64,000 bases of DNA from NCBI GenBank assembly GCA_041660405.1, contig JBAZWL010000003.1:177447-241446 (forward strand), in the 5' to 3' direction. The translations under genes were made by a program, and so were the position numbers. The notes beneath the pieces were generated by a model. The model worked only from the letters and a program-made list of their open reading frames with translations. It was not told the origin of the DNA and did not search any database. Of the stretch, positions 1 to 6,559 are shown piece by piece (position 1 is the first letter of the stretch; every line of letters begins with the position of its first letter). This stretch comes from Taibaiella sp041660405. Its GTDB lineage: Bacteria > Bacteroidota > Bacteroidia > Chitinophagales > Chitinophagaceae.

Positions 1-317
1 ACGAAGCCCATGTTGTAATGTACCCCTACATCATGCTTTTGTATGCCAGTTTGCATGCCAATGCTGAATACTAATCCATAGCGGGTTATTCTTTGATATT
101 CTATCCCAAAGTTATACCCAATAGTGTTTTTAGGATAAATTACGTGCTGCCCTCGGTCTTCACCTGTATGATCAACACTATTCACTTTATTGAAGTAGAC
201 TTGTGGGGTGAAGCTTAAATTAATGCTATGCTCACCCTTTTGCTTAATGCGCACTTGTGCCTGTACCACCGGTATATATGTAATGGCTATTGCCAATAAT
301 AATCCTGCTTTTTTCAT
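1..317 (-). CDS. Outer-membrane beta-barrel-like protein, N-terminal part
   Basis: About 105 residues are visible before the window edge cuts the gene. It starts at the ATG at 317 with a clear Sec signal peptide (MKKAGLLLAIAIT, ending near VQAQ). After cleavage the chain alternates polar and hydrophobic residues in strand-like runs (LSFTPQVYF, GYNFGIEYQ, GLVFSIGMQTG), as in small Bacteroidetes outer-membrane barrels. The family cannot be named from this fragment. It lies 71 bases downstream of the lipoprotein gene on the same strand, but a hairpin sits between them, so co-transcription is uncertain. Confidence 0.65.
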   Translation of the reverse strand, partial: MKKAGLLLAIAITYIPVVQAQVRIKQKGEHSINLSFTPQVYFNKVNSVDHTGEDRGQHVIYPKNTIGYNFGIEYQRITRYGLVFSIGMQTGIQKHDVGVHYNMGF

Positions 318-336
318 AGTCGCGAAATTAATATAA

Positions 337-364
337 AATAACGGCAGGTAATCCTGCCGTTATT
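337..364 (-). terminator. Hairpin terminator after the lipoprotein gene
   Basis: A perfect 12-bp inverted repeat, AATAACGGCAGG / CCTGCCGTTATT, with a 4-base loop. On the minus strand it is followed by a T-rich run. It lies 25 bases past the stop of the 389-1753 gene. Confidence 0.75.
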
Positions 365-388
365 GTCTGCTCTAAATTATGTGATAAA

Positions 389-1753
389 TTAAGGACAGCT
401 ATTCAATTGCGTCCAGATGGTATGCTCACCATTTCCATCAATATAGGTATGCTGTCCAAATGCTGTTTCCCAGGCAAAAGGCCCCTGTCCTGTACGATGC
501 ACTTTATTATCTTTTTTATTATTATCATAACCTTCGCCCTGTAGGTAATCTACCTCATTGGCGCAGTTTCCAACTTGTTTAGCGTGGCAGCCTAAACGGG
601 TAAATATTTTACCTTTAAAACCGCTCCAACTACCATCGGAATTTTGGCGTACCAACTTGGTATAGGCAACGACTCTTCCCGTATTACTACCCATATTCTG
701 CATCACCAACTTGCCACCCCAAGCTACGGTGCTTGATATATGGCCATATTGCCAAGTTGTCTCTTTAAAATTTATGGCACAACCGCCAGCCACTACATTC
801 ACTGTCTGACTCCTGGTTTCAACCAATCCTCCACCAGAATAGTACCCCTTAATCGTAATGGTGTATTGACCTAAGCTAGGGTAAGCGTGTTGAAAATTGG
901 GTACCATTGGCATACCAAAATTGTTCGATGTATATTTGGTTTCCTGTGTGCCATCACCATACTGAATTATGCAGTATCCACTAAAGTAACCCTGTGCATT
1001 ACGCAAGCCAAGGCCGGAAAATTCAACCAGCAGGGGATTGTCGCATTTGTTAGGCGGTATCGCAGCAGGTGGCACTACAAAATCAGTTCCGGTAGGTTTA
1101 GGCACAGTTCCTTTGCCGAAATCAATAACGAAACCATGCCCGTCAAGAAACTGGATAGAAGAACCAGTAAGTAATGGGTCTATAAAGCGTACATCGTTCA
1201 ATGTTGCAACAGGGGCCAGTTTGCGGTATTGATCCAGCAGGCTTCTATTGTCTGCATCTATGTTTACTCTTATATCTTTGTTTACATAATGTACTATCTC
1301 GCTGCCAATCTGTACTTCCAATTGGTTGTTCAATACCGATCTCATTTCTGGGCTGTTGATAAAATGCTCATCAGGAATAGCCTCAATACTAGGCCAGCCC
1401 TTGGCATCCTGTACCTCGTAAGCTTCGTGGGTTACTTTACGTAAAGAATTAAAACCCAATCCGTTTTCAATGTCTTGCAATACGGTGTGCACATCTTTGG
1501 TTTCGTCTTCAGGGGTAATTGTAGCTTCTGCCCTATCTAAAAAAGCCATATAGCTGTCAAAGTGTTTACTATCGCGGAACACAAGCATACCGCCGTTGTT
1601 GCTGGGGAGATCGGCAGCGCCATAAGTGGCCGATAGCTTTTTCAGATTTTCCGGGTGAGGGGTGTTTTGTTCTTTTCCGGTTTTGTTGCACGATACCAGT
1701 ATGGTAGTGCCAAGGGCCAGGCATGTGGTGATGCCTAAAAGGAATTTTTTCAT
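389..1753 (-). CDS. Secreted lipoprotein with a PKD-like domain
   Basis: 454 residues. The N-terminus is a lipoprotein signal with a lipobox ending in LVSC at about residues 19-22, so the mature protein should be lipid-anchored in the envelope. The first half (about 40-210) is unrecognised and rich in charged residues. Residues about 235-320 include GDGTQETKY and HAYPSLGQYTITI, which resemble the strand ends of a PKD or Ig-like beta-sandwich. The C-terminal part carries several cysteines and a WQYGHISSTVAW segment of unknown fold. No T9SS tail is present. Function unknown; a surface binding or structural role is only an inference. Confidence 0.7.
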   Translation of the reverse strand: MKKFLLGITTCLALGTTILVSCNKTGKEQNTPHPENLKKLSATYGAADLPSNNGGMLVFRDSKHFDSYMAFLDRAEATITPEDETKDVHTVLQDIENGLGFNSLRKVTHEAYEVQDAKGWPSIEAIPDEHFINSPEMRSVLNNQLEVQIGSEIVHYVNKDIRVNIDADNRSLLDQYRKLAPVATLNDVRFIDPLLTGSSIQFLDGHGFVIDFGKGTVPKPTGTDFVVPPAAIPPNKCDNPLLVEFSGLGLRNAQGYFSGYCIIQYGDGTQETKYTSNNFGMPMVPNFQHAYPSLGQYTITIKGYYSGGGLVETRSQTVNVVAGGCAINFKETTWQYGHISSTVAWGGKLVMQNMGSNTGRVVAYTKLVRQNSDGSWSGFKGKIFTRLGCHAKQVGNCANEVDYLQGEGYDNNKKDNKVHRTGQGPFAWETAFGQHTYIDGNGEHTIWTQLNSCP

Positions 1754-1777
1754 AAATTATGATATGATTTTGTTTCG

Positions 1778-1785
1778 CAAATGTA
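1778..1785 (-). promoter_or_regulatory. -7 promoter element for the lipoprotein gene
   Basis: Minus-strand TACATTTG matches the Bacteroidetes -7 consensus TAnnTTTG, 25 bases upstream of the ATG. No clear TTG -33 element is seen at the expected spacing. Confidence 0.45.
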
Positions 1786-1911
1786 ATTACTCTGCATAAT
1801 TGGCTGATTTACATAAACATGTAGTATAAATCATGCGAATTTCATTTACTATATACGCAATATTGCTCCGCAAAGATGGTTATTGCATGAAATATAATCA
1901 AATTTTCAGCT

Positions 1912-1944
1912 CGACATTTGGTCGTGCATAGCGACATTTTGTCG
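1912..1944. promoter_or_regulatory. Tandem palindromic operator upstream of the XRE gene
   Basis: Two 13-bp palindromes, CGACATTTGGTCG (1912-1924) and CGACATTTTGTCG (1932-1944), begin exactly 20 bp apart, which is two helical turns and so on one DNA face. They lie 83-115 bp upstream of the XRE start codon. The natural reading is an operator for that regulator or for another dimeric repressor; this is inferred from symmetry and position. Confidence 0.6.
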
Positions 1945-2026
1945 AAATAGCCGATAAGCACAAAGAATAATCTGTATTTTTACCCCAAACAAAATTCTCT
2001 TACACAATATATATTGCAATACAATT

Positions 2027-2383
2027 ATGGAAACCATAGGCACCCGCATAGCGACCTATCGCCACAGTCTTAAATGGACGCAAGACCGGCTGGCTGATGA
2101 GTTGAGTATACCCCGTAGCATGCTGTCGGATATCGAGAACGATAAAATATCGCCCAAGCTGGAATTACTTGATAAAATAGCCCAAAAGCTGAACGTACCT
2201 ATCAACCAACTGCTGCCTTCAACCTATAATATTATATCTCATAACAGTGATACTGCCCAAGGTAATGGCAATGTAAATAACTACAATAACGGGCATAGCA
2301 ACGAAATACTGTTGGATATGCTTGCCAAAGTACTGGAAACCCAGAACAGGCTGATAGCCCTGCTGGATAAGCAAGGTGTTTAA
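2027..2383 (+). CDS. XRE-family helix-turn-helix transcriptional regulator
   Basis: 118 residues. Residues 1-65 form a lambda-repressor type HTH: METIGTRIATYR, then KWTQDRLADELSIPRSMLSDIEN with recognition helix around RSMLSDIEN, then KLELLDKIAQKLNVPINQLL. A short Asn/Gly-rich linker (NGNVNNYNNGHSN) leads to a C-terminal amphipathic helix (EILLDMLAKVLETQNRLIALLDKQ) suited to oligomerisation. This layout of an HTH plus a short coiled helix is common in small Bacteroidetes XRE proteins. The paired palindromes upstream suggest autoregulation. The last 35 codons are duplicated, without the HTH, at 5526-5633. Confidence 0.85.
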   Translation: METIGTRIATYRHSLKWTQDRLADELSIPRSMLSDIENDKISPKLELLDKIAQKLNVPINQLLPSTYNIISHNSDTAQGNGNVNNYNNGHSNEILLDMLAKVLETQNRLIALLDKQGV

Positions 2384-2411
2384 TGGAGTTAAACTCATTA
2401 AAGAGCTGCCC

Positions 2412-2446
2412 AAAAAACCACCTACAACATGTAGGTGGTTTTTTTT
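2412..2446 (+). terminator. Rho-independent terminator after the XRE gene
   Basis: ACCACCTACA-ACA-TGTAGGTGGT followed by seven or more T, and preceded by an A-run that can pair with them. It is nearly identical to the hairpins at 3815-3847 and 5698-5729. Confidence 0.9.
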
Positions 2447-2537
2447 GGCAAGCCTGTTTAGCCAGGGTTCATATTACTCCTGATCATGTACATTTGTGAA
2501 AAATGTATAACCATTTATACAAAACCAAAATTATACT

Positions 2538-3794
2538 ATGATAAAAACAGCTACACTGCTAGCCGCGATATTGTTATCCGGCATCTTCCATCATGCGCAG
2601 GCACAAACCCAGTTCTGGTCCGACAATTTCGAAGATGCCGGTGCACCAAGTTCCGGCGTACGTACACCATCGGTTGAAAATAGTTTCGGCTCACCGGCAA
2701 CAAGATATTTTTTCCGGACAGCCCCAGCAGGGATTGCGATTCAAAACGCGCCATATAGTAATGTACAGGGATCTAAGATCTGGGCTGCAGAAGATATAGA
2801 CGCCGCTTTAACCGGTACTAATTTCGGACAAAGCTCCAACCAGAACATCACGTGGAGCGGTATCAATATTTCAGGTAAATCGGGCCTCAGCTTCAAAGGA
2901 TTGTTCGCGGCAAATAATGTAGGCGCAAACTGGGAAGGAACGACTTTTGGTGCAGAGCAGGATTTCATGATGATAGAATACAGGATAGATAATGGGACAT
3001 GGAATAAGATCATCAGATTTTATTGCAATGTTGCACTCAACGGGCCCCTGGCCCTGGATACAGATAGCAATCTTGTAGGCGACGGCACGTTACTAAGCGC
3101 TGCACTTACAGAATTTACAGCCAATATTTCCGGCACCGGTAATGTACTTGACCTCAGGTTCAGCTGCTTCGCCAATGGCGCTACAACGGAAGAACTCGCC
3201 ATAGATAATTTACGCCTGTTCGAAACCGTGGTGCCATTACCGATCGACATCCTTTCCTTTGAAGCAACACAGGATCATAATAACGCAGTACTGAACTGGC
3301 GCGTACCCGGAAGTACTACCCAGCATAATTTTACGGTTGAGCGTAGTGCCGACGGTAAGACCTTTTATACCCTGGGCGATGTTCAGGGGCATGCAGGCAC
3401 GAACGACGGTCATGGCAATATTGAATACCGATTTACGGATGCGAAGCCGCTTAATAAAAATAATTTTTACCGGATTGCACAGAAAGGAGCAGATGGTATA
3501 ACTACCTATTCGGTGATCAGGCTTTTGCAATGGGGCACCGCCGAACCTTTCGTTTTATTTCCCAACCCTGCCGGCGATGAACTTAACCTCGTTATACACG
3601 CGGTAACAGCACCATTTGTGCAGATCAGTATTATGGACATCTCCGGTAAAGTGTTTATCCAGGAAACCAAAGCGCTGGATGACGGTATGGGTAAATACCG
3701 CCTATCCCTTGCAACGCTTCCGGCAGGCAATTACCAGGTCATCATCGCAGACCAGGAAAGTATATTGTTTCGTTCCAGGATTGTGAAAAAATAG
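2538..3794 (+). CDS. Secreted protein with T9SS type A sorting domain
   Basis: 418 residues. The signal peptide ends near HHAQAQ (about residue 22). Residues 25-230 look like a jelly-roll or lectin-like beta-sandwich (ENSFGSPATRYFFRT, ISGKSGLSFKGLFAA, ELAIDNLRLFE) of the kind found in Bacteroidetes surface proteins. Residues about 232-330 fit the PLPIDILSFEA...NNAVLNWRV fibronectin-like module common just ahead of sorting tails. The last 80 residues contain LFPNPAGDELNL, VQISIMDISGKV and LPAGNYQVII, the three motifs of a type A T9SS sorting domain. The protein should therefore cross the outer membrane by T9SS and be attached or released. Its ligand is unknown. It sits between two homologous terminators. 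Confidence 0.85.
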   Translation: MIKTATLLAAILLSGIFHHAQAQTQFWSDNFEDAGAPSSGVRTPSVENSFGSPATRYFFRTAPAGIAIQNAPYSNVQGSKIWAAEDIDAALTGTNFGQSSNQNITWSGINISGKSGLSFKGLFAANNVGANWEGTTFGAEQDFMMIEYRIDNGTWNKIIRFYCNVALNGPLALDTDSNLVGDGTLLSAALTEFTANISGTGNVLDLRFSCFANGATTEELAIDNLRLFETVVPLPIDILSFEATQDHNNAVLNWRVPGSTTQHNFTVERSADGKTFYTLGDVQGHAGTNDGHGNIEYRFTDAKPLNKNNFYRIAQKGADGITTYSVIRLLQWGTAEPFVLFPNPAGDELNLVIHAVTAPFVQISIMDISGKVFIQETKALDDGMGKYRLSLATLPAGNYQVIIADQESILFRSRIVKK

Positions 3795-3814
3795 TTGATC
3801 CAGAAAGCGTAAAA

Positions 3815-3847
3815 GAAAACCACTTACATGTTGTAGGTGGTTTTTTT
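3815..3847 (+). terminator. Terminator after the T9SS protein, member of a three-copy set
   Basis: ACCACTTACA paired with TGTAGGTGGT (one G-T wobble), followed by TTTTTTT. The hairpin and its flanks (CAGAAAG at 3801) are homologous to 5684-5729. Confidence 0.85.
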
Positions 3848-3884
3848 GTGTTTATGGTTGAGGAAAATACTTTTTGATCTCAAC

Positions 3885-3958
3885 GATATATACATAATTT
3901 GAGGTCATCCTGTTACCTGAAATCACCCTTTTATTCTAATATATAACTTCCTACTTTT
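3885..3958. repeat. 74-bp direct repeat, copy 1
   Basis: From GATATATACATAATTTGAGG to CTACTTTT this stretch matches 5746-5819 with a single mismatch (C/T near the end). Both copies lie shortly after a homologous terminator. It encodes no protein. It probably marks an old duplication or recombination around the Fic gene. Confidence 0.85.
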
Positions 3959-4000
3959 TCGCCATTGGTATTTAAAATAAAAACACTTTACCTGTGCTTT

Positions 4001-5143
4001 TTAACTAAAAAGATTCAAGTATGGTTTAAAAGAAAATATTCTATTGCGACTTTGTCCAGTAGCTTCTGTGAGAATGTCAGCTTTTTCAAAACTGTCGACC
4101 AGATCCCCTGCGGCTTTTTTACTTAAATTACAAATTTCTTCAACCATTTTTACTGTTGTTACAGGTCTTAAAAAAAGATGGTTTAAAAGTGCAATTGCTG
4201 AGTTTGTTCTTCTTCCCCAATTTCCATAAATGTCCTTTTCAATTGCCTGCTTAAGCTTCAATACTTCTGACAATGTATCTACCGCTTTCTGTGCTGTTTG
4301 CTCAATTCCAATTAAGAAATATTTCAACCAGTGCAACATGTCATTTTTTTCTCTAACCCTGGTGAGGTTATCATAATAATGTGCTTTGTTTTTTTCAAAA
4401 TACGCCGATAAATAAAGGAGGGGTTGCTTTAGTATTTGTTGATCCACTAAAAACAATGTTATCATTAATCTTCCGATTCTCCCATTGCCATCTAAAAATG
4501 GGTGAATGGTTTCAAATTGATAATGTGCAATTCCGATTCTAATTAAAGCCGGCACACTAATTTCTTGGTTATGTAAAAAGTTTTCCAAATCGCCCATTAA
4601 ATCATCAACATATATATGAGAAGGAGGGACAAACGCAGCATCTGCTGGTCCACTGCCACCTATCCAATTTTGGCTACTTCTAAACTGACCGGGCAACTTG
4701 TGCTCGCCTCGTACACTATCTAAGAGAAGTTCGTGAGCCTTTTTAAACAACCTGGAAGAGAGGGGCAATGTATCAAGTTCTTTAATTGCAAAATTGAGCG
4801 CTTTGGTATAGTTGTTTACCTCTTTCCAGTCATTCCTTTTTTCTGGAATAATTTCTTCAACCGGGAGCAAAGCTTCATTGATATTTGTTTGAGTACCTTC
4901 AATTCTACTTGATATTACGGCTTCTTTGGTAACGTGAAGCTGAATAAAAAGATCTATATTGGGAACTAAACTTGCATAGGAGTTCAGTTCACCAAGTCGA
5001 ATAGAGGCTTTTTCTAACAATGTATTAAGCTGTGGATCATTCCAATTCCACTGGTCATTGACATTTGTTGGAACAAAATATTTGTAACCCACTCCAGATT
5101 GGTATCTTCCTGAAGTATATTTTTCAAGCTTTATATCAGGCAT
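4001..5143 (-). CDS. Fic-domain protein, probable AMP-transferase with winged-helix tail
   Basis: 380 residues from the ATG at 5143. The Fic core motif HPFLDGNGRIGR (about residues 214-225) is intact, including the catalytic His and the phosphate-binding loop. Near residue 78 the chain reads SSRIEG, which fits the inhibitory helix (S/T)xxxE(G/N) of self-inhibited class II Fic proteins, where the Glu blocks ATP. The N-terminus matches the Fic_N type, and residues about 310-365 look like a winged helix (LLNHLFLRPVTTVKMVEEI, KKAAGDLVDSFEKADIL). Fic proteins of this build transfer AMP from ATP to protein hydroxyls and may regulate their own gene. A GTG at 5158 is also possible, but its G belongs to a predicted -7 promoter element, so the ATG is preferred. 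No separate antitoxin gene is adjacent. Confidence 0.88.
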   Translation of the reverse strand: MPDIKLEKYTSGRYQSGVGYKYFVPTNVNDQWNWNDPQLNTLLEKASIRLGELNSYASLVPNIDLFIQLHVTKEAVISSRIEGTQTNINEALLPVEEIIPEKRNDWKEVNNYTKALNFAIKELDTLPLSSRLFKKAHELLLDSVRGEHKLPGQFRSSQNWIGGSGPADAAFVPPSHIYVDDLMGDLENFLHNQEISVPALIRIGIAHYQFETIHPFLDGNGRIGRLMITLFLVDQQILKQPLLYLSAYFEKNKAHYYDNLTRVREKNDMLHWLKYFLIGIEQTAQKAVDTLSEVLKLKQAIEKDIYGNWGRRTNSAIALLNHLFLRPVTTVKMVEEICNLSKKAAGDLVDSFEKADILTEATGQSRNRIFSFKPYLNLFS

Positions 5144-5157
5144 CGAAGAATTTTGCA

Positions 5158-5165
5158 CAAAAGTA
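5158..5165 (-). promoter_or_regulatory. -7 promoter element of the Fic gene
   Basis: Minus-strand TACTTTTG matches TAnnTTTG and lies inside the first operator half-site. Its last base is the first base of the alternative GTG start, which argues that translation begins at the ATG at 5143. Confidence 0.6.
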
Positions 5166-5231
5166 AACTAAAAATAACTATAGTTTACTTTGGGGGATCA
5201 AAGTAAACTATCGAAAGCCATAGATTACTTT
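5160..5231. promoter_or_regulatory. Four-half-site operator in front of the Fic gene
   Basis: Four 11-bp half-sites alternate in orientation: AAAGTAAACTA (5160-5170), TAGTTTACTTT (5181-5191), AAAGTAAACTA (5200-5210) and TAGATTACTTT (5221-5231, one mismatch). Centres are 21, 19 and 21 bp apart, so all face the same side of the helix. The first overlaps the -7 element, so binding should repress the gene. The likely binder is the winged helix of the Fic protein itself or the nearby XRE regulator; this is inference. Confidence 0.75.
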
Positions 5232-5525
5232 CCTATAGCTCCTCAAACGTGGCACTAAAATCTTTACCTATAGCCAATTTGCAATACAGAATAATACAGA
5301 AATATTGATTTTTATGCCTGTTATCAGAGGGTCGCTGGCAAATCGAGCGGTGTGAGCAAACCAAAAAATCACTTTGCCAACAACTGTTTTGGTAGTATGT
5401 TTAACACTTATTTACGTTTCCACTGATAACAATGACTAAGTTATAAGTTAAGATGGCGAACAGGCAGCGCAGCCCCTGTATGTTGTTGGTGAAAACGCCA
5501 ACAACGGCGAAATAGAAATACACTA
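5232..5525. other. Non-coding stretch, nothing recognised
   Basis: About 290 bases between the Fic operator and the XRE remnant. Reading frames on both strands lack codon-like character and no RNA gene, hairpin or repeat stands out. It may hold decayed sequence left by the recombination inferred for this region. Confidence 0.5.
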
Positions 5526-5633
5526 AACAACTACAATAATCAGCATAGCAACGAAATACTGCTGGATATACTTGCCAAAGTACTGGAAACCCAGAACAAG
5601 CTGATAGCCTTACTGGATAAGCAAGGTGTTTAA
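5526..5633 (+). pseudogene. C-terminal remnant of an XRE regulator gene
   Basis: 36 codons including the stop are in frame with the last 35 residues of the 2027-2383 regulator. They differ at only three residues (Gly to Gln, Met to Ile, Arg to Lys), and most of the other base differences are silent. The HTH domain is missing, an in-frame TGA lies a short way upstream, and no start codon is seen. The pattern of conservative and silent changes suggests it was a functional paralogue before losing its N-terminus. It is followed by the same terminator type and the same 74-bp repeat as the other locus. Confidence 0.85.
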
Positions 5634-5697
5634 TGGGGTATATAAAAGCCAATCCTGAATTTGATAACTCCATTCAAGTCCGGCAGAAAGAGCAAAG

Positions 5698-5729
5698 AAA
5701 AACCACTTACAGATGTAAGTGGTTTTTTT
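5698..5729 (+). terminator. Terminator after the XRE remnant
   Basis: ACCACTTACA-GA-TGTAAGTGGT followed by TTTTTTT. It is homologous to the terminators at 2412-2446 and 3815-3847. Confidence 0.85.
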
Positions 5730-5745
5730 GTGTTCGTAATATTTT

Positions 5746-5819
5746 GATATATACATAATTTGAGGTCATCCTGTTACCTGAAATCACCCTTTTATTCTAA
5801 TATATAACTTTCTACTTTT
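5746..5819. repeat. 74-bp direct repeat, copy 2
   Basis: Matches 3885-3958 at 73 of 74 positions. Its right end runs into TACTTTTG (5813-5820), which fits a -7 promoter element; copy 1 has TACTTTTT there. It may therefore supply a promoter for the secreted-protein genes downstream. Confidence 0.85.
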
Positions 5820-6126
5820 GTTGCACATAAACTGATTAGTAGCAATGAAATAGTTAATGGAGCGCTTCTTTTAAGCCATTCTTTATACTGAATGCAACGG
5901 CTGTAAACGAAACCCTCCTGTATACTTTCCGGATCTCACATCCTTTGCCTCAGTAACCAGTTTGTTTTTGATTTTCACAGGCTTTAATTCCGCAACTATA
6001 AAACGTGAATGTATTCATCGGCGTTGCGTATTGTCTATTAAGTAAAATATTCAACGCTCAATCTGGTGGTCCTTTCGTTAATCGGTTCTACCCAATTTTA
6101 AATGTTCACCCTTTAAAACCCAAATC
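5820..6126. other. Leader region with a possible minus-strand gene remnant
   Basis: 307 bases ahead of the 6127 gene. On the minus strand, from about 6014 to a TAA at 5883-5885, about 43 codons read as protein-like sequence (including ELKPVKIKNKLVTEAKD and GKYTGGFRLQPLHSV) but have no start codon. This could be the tail of a lost gene or chance. Nothing else was recognised. Confidence 0.3.
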
Positions 6127-6516
6127 ATGAAAAGGTTATTCTTTCTTTTCGGTTCACTCCTCTGTTTATTGTTGTCCGGTTCTTTGATCTATGCACAACA
6201 GAAAAATGCTGCTCCTGACAAAGGACAGTTTGAGATCAAAACAAGTATCAACGGGAAAATTCAGGCCTATTATACCCTTAAACCTGCTTACCCCGATAAC
6301 CTCGTATTACAAATCAGTCCTTCTGCTCCTTTTACATTGAATGCCCGTATTGTAAATGATAAAGGTACAGAGCAGATCAAACTGAGCAGCGAGCAGGTTA
6401 CCCTGCGCTATGTCAATAATATTGACATCTCCGGGTTGGCAAAAGGCCGCTACTTTATCGAAGTACAAGCCGGTACGGATAAGCAACAAACTATTAGAAT
6501 ACCCTTTACCCGGTAA
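6127..6516 (+). CDS. Small secreted beta-sandwich protein
   Basis: 129 residues. A signal peptide (MKRLFFLFGSLLCLLLSG, cleavage near IYAQ) precedes about 105 residues of strand-forming sequence. The last part (ISGLAKGRYFIEVQAG...QTIRIPF) resembles the closing strands of T9SS sorting domains, in which an L..G.Y.I.V element precedes a final basic strand, but the PNP motif at the front is absent. It lies 43 bases upstream of the large choice-of-anchor L protein and is probably in one transcript with it. Function unknown. Confidence 0.7.
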   Translation: MKRLFFLFGSLLCLLLSGSLIYAQQKNAAPDKGQFEIKTSINGKIQAYYTLKPAYPDNLVLQISPSAPFTLNARIVNDKGTEQIKLSSEQVTLRYVNNIDISGLAKGRYFIEVQAGTDKQQTIRIPFTR

Positions 6517-6559
6517 CCCCTTTCAAATACTATTTTAATCTTTTTAAAAACCGCAAATC

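Noticed and set aside
5156..5158. GTG as the start codon of the Fic gene
   Set aside because: Its first base is the last base of the predicted -7 element TACTTTTG, so it would lie upstream of the transcript start; the ATG at 5143 is preferred.
5401..5673. A 90-codon minus-strand frame overlapping the XRE remnant
   Set aside because: It runs antisense to the remnant and has no domain, signal or start context; the plus-strand homology explains the sequence.
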